From Cryptomeria japonica (lineage: Eukaryota > Streptophyta > Pinopsida > Cupressales > Cupressaceae): a DNA stretch of 64,000 nucleotides. Below are positions 1 through 12,212 of the stretch, piece by piece. The notes beneath the pieces are model-generated. The model made no database searches, had not been told where the DNA came from, and saw nothing but the letters and a program-made list of their open reading frames with translations. The DNA is taken from contig NC_081405.1 in assembly GCF_030272615.1 (NCBI RefSeq), forward strand, positions 308,612,014 through 308,676,013, in the 5' to 3' direction. The position numbers and the translations under genes are program-made. The stretch's first letter is position 1. The number at the start of each line of letters is the position of its first letter.

Positions 1-1
1 T

Positions 2-1633
2 GGAGATTCTCAATTGATTATAAGACAAGTAACAGGACTGTATCAAGCAAAACAAGACAAATTATCACAATATAAAGACCTTGCTATCTCTTTGTTACAA
101 AAATTTGATTCTTATACCATGGAATCTATTCCTCGAAAAGATAATCGACATGCAGATGCAATGGCATGTGTGGCTTCTCTGGTATCTTTAGAGGACCCTG
201 TGGTTGATCTTAAATTTGTTATTCACAACCTTATTTCTCCAGCTATTGTAGATGATTCTAGCTTGGTGACATGCTGTGACTTTATAGACTCAGATGAATG
301 GTATTCGCATATCGTAAGATACTTGACCGATGGTACCTTTCTTGATTCTGCCAATAGGAACACTAGGGCTAGAATTCGCAAGCTGACTGCTAGATATATC
401 ATTCTTTCTAATGTTCTTTACCAAAGGGGTTATAACGGTCTTCTCCTTCATTGTCTTAACAAATCGGAAATCCCTATTGCTCATGAAGAGGCACATTCAG
501 GTGCTTGTGGGGGGCATTTTGGAGGAAAATCCTTGGTTCAAAGGTTGCTTCGTATGGGATATTATTGGCAAACTATGCAGCAGGATTCTTTTTCATTTGT
601 TAAGAAATCTCATCAATGTAAACAACACAATAATTTGATTCATGCTCCTGCCCAAGAACTTCGTTCTCATGTAGCTTCTTGGCCTTTCTCTGCATGGGGG
701 TTGGATCTCATCGGTAAAATCTCTCCTCCATCTCAAGGACACACTTTCATTATAACCGCAACAGATTACTTTACAAAGTGGGTAGAAGCTGTTCCCCTTC
801 GCTCTACTACTGCTGAAGTGATTTGTCGATTTCTTCTAGAAAACATTATTTCTTGATTTGGGATACCTTCCACTATAATCTTAGATAATGGGACATCATT
901 TAAGAACAAGGACATGAAGAAATTCCTCGAGAAATATCATATCAAACATTGATTTTCTACACCATACTATCCTCAATCAAATGGTCAAGCTGAATCATCC
1001 AATAAGATAATTGAACAAATTCTTCGCAAAACTGTGAATAAGCATGGTAAGGATTCGAGCACTCAGCTAATTTATGCTCTTTGGGCCTACCGAATGAGTG
1101 TACGAATTGCTACAGGAACCACCCCTTATAATCTTGTTTATGGTGCTGATGCTATTATGCCTTTAGAATTAGAGATCCCATCACTTAGAGTTTCTCTCAA
1201 AGGTATAGTAGATGATGACTCTTATAGAGAAAAAAGACTTCAACAACTTGAGATGCTTGATGAACAGCGTATAAATGCTCTTGAGCATATTCAAGCGTAT
1301 CACAAAACTCTACAACGAAGCTATAATGATAAGGTTATTCAACGTTCTTTCTTAGTAGGTGACTTAGTTCTTTATGAGAATCAACACAATGTGAATGCCT
1401 TACCTAAAGAAAAGGGAAAATTTAGTCCTAATTGGCTTGGACCATATATTGTTATTAAAGATTATGGATTAGGTGCTTATAAAATAGTGGGTGTAGACAG
1501 TATGCATCTTAAAGAACCTATAAATGCTATGCACTTGCGTACTTTGCTTAATTCCTCATTCCTTATCTTTTATTTCATTTATCTTCTTATCACTTCTTCA
1601 AAATTGGATAATATGTTAGCATATCTTTGTTAG
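2..1633 (+). pseudogene. Gypsy pol fragment: aRNase H end and integrase, decayed
   Basis: This is the C-terminal part of a Tat-type polyprotein, aligning along its length with the intact reading frame at 17574-19622. It begins inside the second RNase H (the GDSQLIIRQVTG region of the other copy) and runs through the integrase zinc-binding and catalytic domains. It is broken: TGA at 854-856 replaces the CGA of the sister copy, and another TGA lies at 949-951 where the sister has CAA. One cysteine of the HHCC zinc site has become serine (KKSHQC instead of KKCHQC), and ISDNG has become ILDNG. Near 1541 a small deletion shifts the frame, so the C terminus is longer and unrelated to the sister's end. 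It cannot make a working integrase. Confidence 0.9.
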
Positions 1634-2165
1634 AGCAAATAGAATTAAATGATTTTTTGTTTAATCTATATTGCTTTGTTCCTGACAAGCGTGTTTCTTT
1701 ACTCTATGGTTTGTCTTGAATTCATCTATGTAAATTGCAAAAGATTTACATTTTCATTATGCTGGCATATTATACAATGTCTTTATGTGTTAAGTAGAAT
1801 TGTATCATGCTGTGTTTAAATTAAATCACATTACTTATATGATTCTTAGGCTTAACACATATTTCTTCTCTATCATCAATGTAGTACTTGATTAAATATT
1901 TTATTTTAATTAAGTCACACATGTATCAATTTAATCATGGAGCATTGAAAAATCAATGACATGGAAATTAAATTCAGAACATACATGTACATCTACCAAA
2001 TGTATTAACTTTAATCAAAATACACATTGTTTTAGGCATTAAAGATAACACATTTGAGACAAAGAGAAGCATGTATATATATATATATATATATGTGGAT
2101 CGTGTGTTCATATACAAAAGTAGGTCACTATACATCCAAAATGTGACCTATCCTACATCATGAGA
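1634..2165. other. Spacer between convergent pol and antisense gene (Tat-1)
   Basis: This is an A+T-rich non-coding stretch between the 3' ends of pol (plus strand) and the antisense gene (minus strand). It is clearly homologous to 19623-20226 of the complete copy. A (TA)n microsatellite sits at 2074-2094. The sister copy has a shorter, interrupted TA run there, so the microsatellite has expanded or contracted since the copies separated. Confidence 0.7.
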
Positions 2166-4613
2166 TCATCTCCTATCCCTAGGGCTAGTGGCTGGAGAGT
2201 GATGACTAGACGCTCCCTCCTGATCCGGCCGTGAAGGTGGACCCATAGGTGTATAGCGTGATATAGACCTTGAATGACTTTGAGAGGAACTCCTACGATC
2301 CCTATCCATAAGGATCGCGCGATACGAGGTAGCCTCGGCCTGAGTTGCTGCTAGGTAACGCTGTGCCCGCTGAAGGTCCTCTGATAGAACTCTCTCTCTC
2401 TCCCTCCATATTTCCAGCTGTATTTGAAATGGGGAAAACAAGTCATCATGTCGACCCACGTTTCCTTGAGGCCTATAAGCAACCTGTGAGGAACTAGGGA
2501 TCTGTGCCGTCATGGAAATATCTGTCACTGCTTGCTGGATCAAGGAACCCCACTCCTGCATATTAGCTGTAGCAGTAGAACAGATTTTGTATTAGTACCA
2601 TTTTATATCATCAAAACATTAATCAATCAATATAAACCTACTATACCTGGATCTCCCTCACGCCAGTAGGGATCGTGATATGGTAGCATCTGTGACTAGG
2701 AACTACTAGGCTCCCCACGCTTGAATGATCTGTGTGTGATGGGTACAGGTCTCCGTATCTCCTCATGTTCCCCCTTTTGGGGAATAGGAGGAGGATCCAA
2801 GGCTATGGTATCATCTCGTGAATGGTGGGGAGCGGCATTTGACTCCTCCTCATCATCCCTATCCTCCTCCTCCTCCTCATCGTCCTCATCCTCATCCGCA
2901 TCCTCGTTCTCCTCATCATCATCATCTCTATCTATGTCATCCTCCTCTCCTTCCTCCTCCTCCTCAGCACTAGGCTGATCTCCTATGGGTGGATCAGGAT
3001 CTCCTGCCTCCTCATGACCCTCTCCCTCCTCTGGCTCCTCCGATCTAGATCCCTGATCCTCATCTCGGTCTCCATGTCACCATGGACTTGGATGGCCTGT
3101 CGGGTGATCTGGTGGAAAGATAGGCCCCAAGTATGTCCTCACAAACCATGAGAGATACCTATGCCGTGCTTCGGGATCTGCGGCATAATCAGTGACCACA
3201 TCCTGATCAGACCCCTCTATATCTGTGATCTCGATATCATCTGTCGTAGGTCTCGCTACTACTCTGGGTCTAGGAAGGACTTGTGAGTGTCAAGTGTAAA
3301 TAGGTACATCGGCTGGAACATACTGCTCTAGCCCAAACTGCCTCCGTACTTGGTCAAAGTAGAATGGGACTATGATATGTGAGTATCGTCCTCTCAGTAG
3401 ACAGTTCCTCTGTAAGCATGCTAGCTACCTCTCCATTCCATCCCATATGTGCATCCATAGATATGGTCTCCATACTGTCACCTCAACTGTCAATCTATCA
3501 AATGTCACTCTCCAATATAGTAGATCCCCAAATCTCCACTTGCTAGTAAGTGGATAAGCAAACACCCTAGGTCACTCGCTAGCCACACTCATCGGATAGC
3601 CGACAGGCCTGGTGCATGTAAAGTGCTCAAATATCCACACCTGCAGAAGTGTGCATGTCATCAAGCTACAACCCTGTCCAAAAACATACTCCTCGAGGTC
3701 ATGATAGAGATGTGCAAGCATACTCCGACCCCAGGCATATACTCTCCTATGTCTCTCCATAGCCTTGATGCACCATGTGAGACCCCCATGCATGTGCGTA
3801 CCTTGCCCATTAGGGCAGACAGCTAGTGCAATGATGGAAATCATAAGATGTCTCACAAGGGGCACCTCTCCTGTAGGATGTAAGAGCCAACTGACCATGA
3901 TGCGACCTCTCATCTCACTCGGCATGACTCTCCCTATGTAGTTTACCTGCTCCCTCTGATGGTCCTCTCCTGACCGATCAGTCGCGTATGTCATGGTAGC
4001 TCCTCTGATAGGTAGGCGAAGTATGTGGTACACATCCTCAAGTGTAACCGTCATCTCTCCTACTGGAAGCTGGAATGTACATGCGTCAGGATCCCATCGC
4101 TCCACAAGTGCCATCAGCATCACAGGATGGAATCGAATGGCTGGGATAAGGATCATATACCACAAACCTACTATAGATAATGTATCTCTCTTTGCTTGAG
4201 TCAATCGGGGAATCTGATCTCGCAAACTGTGAAGAATCTGCCCTGCCGTGTGCTCTCTCATGTATGGGAGACCCTGCAATACAAAAAACATCAGTGTAAT
4301 CAGTACTCAATCATCAAAATCATCTATGCCAAAAACGAAAACTATCGAACATCGAAAGCTAACCCATGGTCCCCTGAGAGGACCATGGCGCCTTGAGAGG
4401 ACCATGGTGCCCTTCAGGGACCATGGCGCCCTGGGTGGGACCCAGGGTCAGATTCCAGGGCCCGCATTCAATCACAGAAACTCAAAGTCAACAGAAATGC
4501 AGAAAGTCAAAGTCAAAGTTTAGTCAACTCACCTCGTCCAGTGGCTCATTGCCGATCACGGCCTGTCACATGATCTCCATCCTCGTGGGACGCTCCGATC
4601 ATCATGAAGGCAT
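2166..4613 (-). pseudogene. Antisense plant mobile domain (PMD) gene, decayed copy
   Basis: This three-exon gene lies antisense to pol: exon 1 4613-4533, exon 2 4273-2647, exon 3 2566-2166. All junctions are GT-AG and match the copy at 20227-22756, and intron 2 is 80 bp in both. The exon 2 product contains the aminotransferase-like plant mobile domain (PF10536-type), with IRFHPVMLMALVERWDPD and the VTLEDVYHILRLPIRG motif. A long Glu/Asp-rich tail follows, and exon 3 adds a charged helix and an RS-like segment. It is broken: exon 1 has TGA codons where CGA is likely ancestral, and exon 2 has several stops after about residue 235. In cellular PMD proteins the domain acts in nuclear transcription and silencing. 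The function here is unknown. Confidence 0.85.
4364..4445. repeat. GC-rich minisatellite in PMD intron 1 (Tat-1)
   Basis: Three to four imperfect units are built on GGACCATGGCGCCC, lying in intron 1 of the antisense gene (4532-4274). The equivalent intron of the complete copy has about six units (22469-22594), so unit number varies. The reverse complement, GGGCGCCATGGTCC, closely resembles the core of the minisatellite inside the LTRs. Confidence 0.75.
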
Positions 4614-5170
4614 GATGATGGCTATGTGGGCTCCACTGCAATGAACAATACTCAAAAATCAACAAAGTGACAAATGCAATAGTCACTTTCAAGGTATATA
4701 TTTTCATTTTGGTTTCAAAACCCTAATTTTCCTCTATCACTCATTTCATCATAACTTAAGTTGGGAGATGCGATTTTCGAACTGTTTGTTGTGTCAGAAT
4801 TGTGTTTTCATCCCCTTACTCCCAGGATGTTCCAAAATGTGCTCTGATGAAGCCTCTTTAGTGAACATCTCTCATCAATAATCTCTCACACAATTTGTCG
4901 TAAGTAAACATGCTATCCTATTTCACCTCCCTAATAAGCAAGCCGAAACAGGGGGGGCATATAGCTACTCACAAATTTCATCACTTTTCTTAGTAAGCAT
5001 TAGGTGATTTTGTGATCTAACGTGTGTTTTGTAGGGTGCGGTTCCTAACTATGTACTGTAGATACCACTGGGGGCTTCGTTCGATGGACTTATGGATATA
5101 TCCTTTTTCAAATAATGTTTACTTTCTTGTACTTTAGCTTGCATATGCACGTAGTACTCATATGACTGCT
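4614..5170. other. Region upstream of antisense gene, before PPT (Tat-1)
   Basis: This non-coding region is homologous to 22757-23326 in the complete copy. It must hold the promoter of the antisense PMD gene if that gene has its own promoter. It contains a G-rich purine stretch (GAAACAGGGGGGGC, about 4943-4957) in addition to the PPT next to the LTR. I see no ORF. Confidence 0.55.
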
Positions 5171-5185
5171 AAAGTGGGGGCTAAA
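5171..5185 (+). other. Polypurine tract (PPT), Tat-1
   Basis: AAAGTGGGGGCTAAA lies directly before the 3' LTR start (TGTAAC). It is identical to the sequence before the 3' LTR of the complete copy at 23327-23341. Confidence 0.85.
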
Positions 5186-6847
5186 TGTAACATCATAAAT
5201 TATATGCACTTGCTAAAGCAGTACAATTTCACACCTAGTTTAGCACCCGCCTTGGCGCATTTTGCATTTTGCATTGCATTTCCCCTTTAGCACTTAATTA
5301 ATCAAATTAATTAGGTCTAAGGTTCTATTTCACCATCTTCCACATCATAAAGTTGGGCCCTTTCATTAAAGTGTGCCCCTTTCATTTTATTCCTCCAATA
5401 CATCATTTAATCAAAAACCCTAATTAGGTCCTATTTTGAACTTGGGGGCTTGATTTCGGGGGTCAAAACATCTTGAAATCACCTCTAACTTCGGGATTCT
5501 CTCTAAAATCATCATATCCGACGGCCCTGAAAATTTGGTGAAAAGTTGTCAGGACCATGGCACCCGGAGTGCACACGGTCCCGGACATTTTTCCTGAAAT
5601 TTTAGGAGTGTGATCCAATCATAAAATAAAGCTTAACCCCAAGAAATTGGTGGGAGATTCAATCTCTAGGTCGGCCAAAAGTTGAAATTAAGACCTAGGG
5701 TTTCATATATAAGAGCTCTCTTTCTTCATTTGAAAGGATCCGAATTTTTGGTTTTAGGGACCTTCTATGCAGCGAAAGAGTAGATCTTTGAAGACTTCAA
5801 CAACATTCAACATCCATCCATCAAGCATTCATCAATTTCATTCATCCATTTAGGGCTTTGAAGGCATTGAAGAGCAATAAGGGATCACCGATTGAAGATT
5901 GGCTTGTACCCCTCGCTTGGGGTTGGGTATGATTTCATGTTGTTTTCATGTCTTTGCATAAGCCTCATTATATCACTTGTGTTCATGCTTTAGATCTCTT
6001 TACATCTTGATTTGGAGCATTTACATTATCATTTACAAGCAATTAGGGTTTACTTTCTAGGTTGCTCTAGTTTGCTTACTTGCATTTTAGGATCTTGCAC
6101 ACACACAAGGTCTACACACACACTACTTTTACAATACAACTTGGCTATTCATGGAGGTGGAAATCACCAAAGTGGGGGTTTGACTAAGGCAAAACCCTAT
6201 ATAGCCGTCCACCATACCTTTTCAGATATAAGTGCAGGTTTCGGGATTCGGACGACACCGCAAGTTCCAGATTTGACGGAAGCAGACGGAGACTGAACTT
6301 CACACCAAATTTCAGAGCAAAAGACTAGGACAGGGGCGTGGGGCACCCTGATCCTGCCAGGACAGGGGAGCTAGGTGCCTTGGTCCTTGGGACAGGGGCA
6401 CTGGGCGCCCTGGTCCTTCTGTCAGACATCATTTCCGACAGTTTTCCAGGTTGTAAAATAGCAGTTTCAGGTGCAATTTCAGGAGTAGAATTAGGACAAT
6501 GGTGCCCGCGCCCCCATCCCAAACATTTTCACTCAGATTTTAACTCCAGGTATGCATCTGCATTCTTGTCTTGTCCTTGTGTTTGCAACTTTCCATTGTT
6601 TTACTTCAATTCTGCAATTTTGTTATTAGTTCATACTTGCACTCTGAGGTTAGGAATTGAACTTGCATCATTTTATCTTTCAATTACAACAAAGGAATAG
6701 AAACCCTAATAGGTAGCTCATGGCTCTCTCTTTCACAAAAATAAGTAGCCAATTGTGTGATACCTCTAGGCTCTTTCGTATTCCACAATGTGTGTCAAAA
6801 GGTAGGATTAGGACATGTTAGCCTAGTCTCGCTTTTTCCCCTACATA
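5186..6847 (+). repeat. 3' LTR of Tat-1 (about 1.66 kb)
   Basis: This is homologous over its length to the two LTRs of the complete element (12213-13868 and 23342-24995). It starts TGTAACATC, equivalent to TGTAGCGTC in the sister, and ends CTACATA, equivalent to CTACACA. A TATA box is best preserved here (TATATAAG, 5706-5713). Both sister LTRs have CATACATAAAA at that place. It also carries the GC-rich minisatellite (about 6333-6425). Confidence 0.9.
5706..5713 (+). promoter_or_regulatory. TATA box of the LTR promoter
   Basis: TATATAAG lies about 520 bp into the LTR and is followed by GAGCTCTC. It fits a Pol II core promoter at the U3/R boundary. The same position in the Tat-2 LTRs is degraded to CATACATAAAA. 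Confidence 0.55.
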
Positions 6848-7085
6848 GTCACGTTTTGCTGCAATTATGTAAGGTTTGAGCCTCTCCTAGTTTAATTTTT
6901 TTGTAACAAATTATATAAAATATATAGAACTTAACTAAAATAAAGTTATACTTGTAGTGTCAGAAATTGTAACTCCTTTACAATTTCATACTCCTTTTTG
7001 TGCCCTTTCTTAAGTTTTCCTCCTCCGAGGTCATTTTCATCTTATTTTGGCCTTATATAATCTGAACTATTATCATTTTCCCATA
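6848..7085. repeat. Dispersed repeat, copy 1 (paralogue at 56003-56240)
   Basis: From GTCAC onward this stretch aligns with 56003-56240. Both contain CTGCAATTATGTAAGGTTTGAG, the CTCTCCTAGTTTAAT block, ACTCCTTTACAATTTCATACTCC and TTTTGGCCTTATAT, with roughly 15% mismatch by eye. Tat-1 inserted at this repeat's GTCAC. Part of it (from 6953, TGTAGTGTCAGAAATTG) resembles the start of the Tat LTR and may be an older relative. Confidence 0.75.
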
Positions 7086-7162
7086 TTCTCAAACATTAAA
7101 GGACAAAGCATGAAAGAGTCCATTAAAACCAACCAAAACTGTCATATAGTATGAACCATGGA

Positions 7163-7184
7163 GGGGTGTTACATCCTCTCCACC
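7163..7184 (-). other. Possible PPT / 3' LTR start of an old Gypsy element
   Basis: Read on the minus strand this is a purine-rich tract, GGTGGAGAGGA, followed at once by TGTAACACCCC. That start is typical of many plant Gypsy LTRs. No partner LTR is seen in the window, so this is only a candidate junction. Confidence 0.35.
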
Positions 7185-8739
7185 TCAGAATTGACTTACT
7201 CCCAGAAGTTACAAGGCTCTGATGAAAAAACACACACATTAGTCCTAAAACTTAATTTGAATGATACCAAATTATACCTTTCCTTTTGAATAAATAGAAA
7301 CAATATAACTAAACTCTTCATTATAAGATTCATAAATAGGTAAAAACATCTTAGCTCAATCATTTCTTGATTCAAAGTAAGATAATAATAGAAAGAGTTT
7401 CCCTCTACATCCTTCAATTATTCAAAATTAATTCACTATATAAGAGATAAAAAAAGATACATCATTTTACAATAAACATCCTAATATACTCAAATACCTT
7501 CAAGAGGCCATTTTTTCTATGACATTATTGCAATATATAAGTTTCTATCATAATTCCCATCACCAAGCTAGTATCCATAACACACCAACTCACACTTTTC
7601 AAGCATGAGAACACTTCTTCAAGATTTATATACATAGTAAGGAGGATATCAGATATATATTTTACATGAAATTTAACACATACACGCTCCTCTATATTAC
7701 CAAAGAACTCACATCATACATTATCCAAAATCCATAGTTCGTGCTCATAAAAAGAAACAAGATTCATGACATATAAAACATCTCAACATTCACACCAAAA
7801 TGATAAGCATGAAGCATAGCAAAGTCACAACAAAAGATGAGAGAAGCTCACTACATGTGACAAACACTCAATGCATTCTTCTCCTAGTAGATTATTCATA
7901 GAAATCCTTATTCAATAGTTATACATAAAACATTCATAAGAATTCATATGAAACCTGCAATTCATTATTATTTAACTATTGTATATCATATAAACCTCTA
8001 TAATCCAAACACGCTTCTCTTTAACATTTCATATAATCTAAAACATTACACATATATTTCATCTTGAAAAACATATCAATCAACAATAATATTATCTAAT
8101 TGCCCAACATGCCTAGTGCACTTCTCTGTGGTGTCCTCCCATTAACTCAATATTAGAGGCTCAAAATGAACATAGTAGAAATAACAACTATTACATAATT
8201 AGGGACAACAATACTAAATATTTAGAACGATCACCATAGACATCAAAAGAGAAGCCCAAATAGGGAAATTATAAAGTCCAACATTATATCATGAAAAATT
8301 CTAGCAATATAAACAGTAGTTAAAGTGTGACAAGTGTCACAAGATAGATAAAAAGAACAATTTAGTGGCAAGTCCTAGCATTAGGGAACCCAATAGATCA
8401 GGCTAGGTACAAATCACAAATAACACAAGGAAAATCAACCAACACATACGGAACCACAAATAACTCAATATCATTATTATAAACATATATATAATTATCA
8501 TTTAAATTTTACTACACTGACCAATTTGATAAAAAATCACTCCTTGAAATTGGTCTAAACAAGTAGATTTGCCCCTTAATTCACTCAATATTTCTATGAG
8601 TTTCACCCTACTTTTTATCCTAGTGTTTTATTAAAAAACCTTCGCTTTGGAGTGCGATATGGTTGGCATAGACATAGGTGTAGTGTTGATCCAATAAAAT
8701 TGTATCAAGTGTATATGGGCTCTTTGTCTAAAACCTTAT
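7185..8739. other. A+T-rich degenerate DNA, nothing recognised
   Basis: There are no long ORFs, LTR pairs, tandem repeats or RNA genes that I can recognise here. If the junction at 7163-7184 is real, this would be decayed internal sequence of a minus-strand element. Confidence 0.5.
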
Positions 8740-8862
8740 CTCATTTTTTTTCAAATTAACACCATTTGAACATTTCAATAATGAATGCATTCTTACAAAA
8801 AGAAATGTTTTAGATAATTGTAACTATCGAGATATAAGTATGTCTTTTGTGCATGGTGGAGG
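8740..8862. repeat. Host tandem repeat unit, interrupted (left part)
   Basis: The stretch with CATTTGAACATTTCAATAATG and TTTTGTGCATGGTGGAGG aligns with 28700-28810 (CATTTGTGCATTCCAACAATG, TTTTAGGCATTGTGGGAG). It is one end of a degenerate ~0.36-kb tandem repeat. The Copia-like LTR element inserted into it at GGAGG. Confidence 0.6.
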
Positions 8863-9730
8863 TGTTGGCAGTATACACTCAGATGATAATAGTTGATGTT
8901 GTCATTGATCACAACCAACTGGTAACATGGTTCATAGGTTACACCAGCAACAAACATCATCTACCGGGACCGACAGGTACTACAAGTTTATTCACACCGA
9001 CATCCAGTCTACACCGACAGTAGATTATACCGGCACTCTAAGCCAACTTGAAATAATACTGTTTTGTATTGTAATTATATTTGTATAGCCGACATGATGT
9101 ATTGTAAAGACTCGTATATGTATGAGATCTTGTAGGTCATTTTGAGATGTTATTAGGTAATGTAAGGAAGTGATATATGAGATGTGATAGGTTATGATAG
9201 CAAATGAATTGTATATGCATTTTGATGTAATTATCTTATGAGTGAATAAGAGCAAAGCAGAATGAAGCAAGGTTTATGGCAGAGGTATCTAACAAAGCTT
9301 AAACCAATACTGAATCCAGCATTTCAGATGCTATTTTGAGCAGTACATTGTTATTGGATTTAACCATCCAATTGTAGTCAATGTGGCTCCATTTTGTGTT
9401 GAACAGTGAGCTCTAGGCTATTGGCCTTCCTGCATGTTTAGACCCCTATTGTACAAGTAATATTTATTCATATTGGCTAGTGAGTAAATATTGTGGGTCA
9501 CAAATCCTACCGAGGTTTTTCCCCTACTGGGTTTGCTCGCCAAAAATATTTGTGTTATGGTGTGCATTGATGCTTATACTTTTGTTTCTCTTTACTGCAT
9601 TATTATTTGTTTACCGATATATTAATTTGGGTTATAAAGATGCAAACAAGTTAAAATCTTTTATCTATCAGTTAGACACTTTTTCAACCCCCCTCTCAGT
9701 GTCTTTGGGACTGATCAAGTATAGATAACA
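8863..9730 (+). repeat. Left (5') LTR of Copia-like element
   Basis: 868 bp, TGTTGG...ATAACA, paired with 27578-28446. It is preceded by the TSD GGAGG and followed by the PBS-like site. Confidence 0.9.
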
Positions 9731-9732
9731 AT

Positions 9733-9745
9733 TGGTATTCGAGTC
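9733..9745 (+). other. Degenerate primer-binding site
   Basis: TGGTATTCGAGTC lies 2 bp after the 5' LTR. It matches the tRNA-iMet-type PBS TGGTATCAGAGCC at 10 of 13 positions. The position supports the assignment more than the sequence does. Confidence 0.55.
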
Positions 9746-9801
9746 TAGTCCTCTATTTATAGAAGCCTAACAACTTGAGGAAGATTTTGAAACTGGTACC
9801 G

Positions 9802-10903
9802 ATGGAAAGTTTGAGACAATAGTTGGAAGGAGCTCTTGAAGATTTTGATGCAGAAAAACTTAAGAATATCAAACTAGAAGATGAACTTAGAACTACTCGG
9901 GAATTCATCAAAGCACTTCAATATAACCTGGTTATAGAAAATAATAAGAGAAAAGAATTGCATGTGCAACTGCAAAATCAAGATGATGAAGAAAAGGAAA
10001 CTCTCAGAGATATTGCAGAGAAATTGAGACAAGAGAACAATAACATGAAGAATGAGATGCAAGATTTAACCATGAGATTATGCAAGGATATTGAAGATAG
10101 AAAGATGAATGAAGAAGATTTGGCCAGAAGACTTCATGAAAGATCAGATGAATCTCTAAGGCTTAGTTATGAAAATGATATGCTTAAAATAGATTTGATT
10201 CACATGCAACATGACAAAGAAGAACTTATGAGATAAGTTAGCACTTTGGAAAGTGAGTTGGTCACTGCAAATGAATACAAAGACAAATTCAAGAATAGTT
10301 CAGAGAAGCTTGATGATATGCTGAAAAGTCAAAATCTTGATGGAGAAACAATTGGACTTGGATTTGAACATGGAGAAAGTTTTGGGACTGCAAACAATCA
10401 TGATCATAGCAAACCGATAAGGCAACCTAATGCTTATAAATTCAATGGGAAATGTTTTAATTGCAACAAATTTGGTCATAGAGAAAATCAGTGCAGATTT
10501 AGGAATAACCAAAATACAAACTCATCCACTAGTCAATATTCCAAATGCAAAAAAAATGGTCATAACTCAGACCATTGCAGAATGAATGTGAAATGCTATA
10601 TTTGTGGTAGATTTGGACATTTATTTTATTTAATGCAGAACTCAATCCGGTCAAGGTTATGGAAAAGCTATTCAGAGAAACAATGTAACTTGTTATGCAT
10701 GTAATAAGATTGGGCATATTGCAAAATTTTGTAGAAGCAAGATTGTACCGGCAAACAACAAAGGCAAAGAAAAGGTAAATGAAATTAAGAAAGAATTCAC
10801 CAAACAATGGATCAGGAAGAGAGATCAGAGGAATGATGAATTTGTCTCTTCACCGATAGAACAAGGCAATCCTGCACTGGTAGGAGATACTTCATCTAAC
10901 TAA
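9802..10903 (+). pseudogene. Gag-like protein with coiled coil and CCHC knuckles
   Basis: This is a nucleocapsid-type protein of the Copia-like element, expected to package RNA. It is read from ATG 9802. The first ~160 residues are Lys/Glu-rich with heptad character (coiled coil). Zinc knuckles follow: a complete CFNCNKFGHRENQC, a second lacking its first Cys (SKCKKNGHNSDHC), a third broken by a frameshift (CYICGRFGH) and a fourth in the next frame (CYACNKIGHIAKFC, 10691-10732). The frame ends at TAA 10901-10903. In-frame stops lie at 9820-9822 (TAG, likely once CAG) and 10234-10236. The N-terminal part of a usual Copia gag is not present. Confidence 0.75.
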
Positions 10904-11219
10904 GGAATGATCCTTAGGGGAAAGGTAACTAATTGAAAATCATGCATTTACCCTCAGTTGGTGGTAAGAAGTTATAATTCTTCTTTACCAGCAGACATGT
11001 TGAGTTACAATGAAAATTCACTTCACTGACAAAGCATTTATTGCAGTTGTAAGTTAACTTTCTGGTTATAAATCACCATAATTTCTCATTTCAACTCACC
11101 AAAGAATTCAAGAATTCAAAGAATAGCAAAATTGAGCAAAGGCACTCCAAAGGCGAAGCAACAAAAAGTTTTTCAGAGGATTCAAGGATTTCTCAGCTAA
11201 AAGGTATTTATCTTATGCA
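10904..11219. other. Spacer between gag-like and accessory ORFs
   Basis: This non-coding stretch ends with several repeats of AAGAATTCAA/GAATTCAAAG just before the ATG at 11220. It is the likely leader of the accessory ORF. Confidence 0.5.
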
Positions 11220-12212
11220 ATGGCTTCTTCATCCTCCGTTCTTGAATTCATTGCAAACCCTACCATTGTGGAGAACATAAAACAACCTAGAACCATTTTC
11301 AAGATAATCCCTAAGATAGAAAAACTGGATGACTCCATTGGTCCATTTTCTAGAATCCTAAAGGGAGTCACGTTTGTTGAAGACCCTAGAGCATACATAC
11401 ATTGCTACATTGAAAGTTTAGGGTCCAAAGATTTAAATAATATGTTCATAAATGTTATTGTTGACAACCAAGGTATAGTCAAAATGGAACACAAAATTCT
11501 TGAGGATTTAGCATTCATTAACATCCTCCATATGCTAGAATTTTTCAGATGAAATCATACATTATGTTCTTAATAGGGTTCATGGTGAATTCATGTGGTT
11601 AGATTTAGTTTTTAAGACCACTAAGGAAGCTATAAGGGTTGTTACTAGTTTACCCTCCATCAATACTAGGCCTGACAAGAAAAAGAAAATTCCAAACAAG
11701 GAAGTTATGAGCTTAACTAGAGCTGCATTTGACAACAGGTCACTTAGGGTTAATGATATAAAAGATAACAATGTTGAATTTGCAAGTATGGTCATTTTTT
11801 ATAAAATTTCTCATACTAACAGATTGAATTCTGTATCTAGTTTATGCATTCATAGTGCTCATGAGATGATCTTGAATAATGCTAAAATTGACATCTATGA
11901 ATGGTTAAAGGATGAATTGATAGATAATTTGAGCAAGATAAAAGGAGATAAGAAGGGAACCTTTAAATTTGGAAATCTGATTGTGATTTTAATGCTTTAC
12001 TTCTCAAAGGAGATTCCTGATATTGGACATAAGGCTTTTGCCTATGATATTTCTATTGGAAAACAGATAAACGAGGGAATTATCGGCATGGGATGTGATA
12101 GTGACAAAATGGTTAAAGAGTATTTCAAGAATTTTCAAGCAAAAATGAGACAAAGGGAAAGAATTCTCCAAAGCATTGTTGATAAGTATGACAAACAAAT
12201 ATGCTTTGTAAT
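11220..12212 (+). pseudogene. Accessory ORF of Copia-like element, 5' part
   Basis: This ORF of unknown function sits where pol would be in an autonomous element. It starts MASSSSVLEFIANPT. The frame shifts near 11550 and continues (11593 onward) with segments such as EAIRVVTSLPS, ASMVIFYKISH and FGNLIVILMLYFSKEIPDIG. It has no RT, integrase or protease motif. The globular character and hydrophobic spacing recall transposon-associated plant domains of the PMD kind, but I cannot assign it. Tat-2 inserted in codon Val-Ile (TSD GTAAT, 12208-12212), and the frame resumes exactly at 25001. The parts therefore once formed one protein of well over 1,000 residues. Confidence 0.65.
12208..12212. other. 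Left target-site duplication of Tat-2 (GTAAT)
   Basis: GTAAT here and again at 24996-25000 flank the two outer LTR ends exactly. Confidence 0.95.

Larger units (their letters stand above)
1..6847 (+). mobile_element. Tat-lineage Gypsy LTR retrotransposon, 3' part (Tat-1)
   Basis: This is the 3' portion of a Ty3/Gypsy element of the same family as the complete copy at 12213-24995. In order it holds the end of the second RNase H and the integrase (to about 1633), a 0.5-kb spacer, an antisense plant mobile domain gene (2166-4613), a second spacer, the polypurine tract (5171-5185) and the 3' LTR (5186-6847). The 5' LTR, gag, protease and RT lie outside the window. The order matches the complete copy piece by piece. 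The 3' flank begins GTCAC. The same GTCAC occurs in a paralogous stretch at 56003 that lacks the element, which supports the LTR end at 6847. Confidence 0.9.
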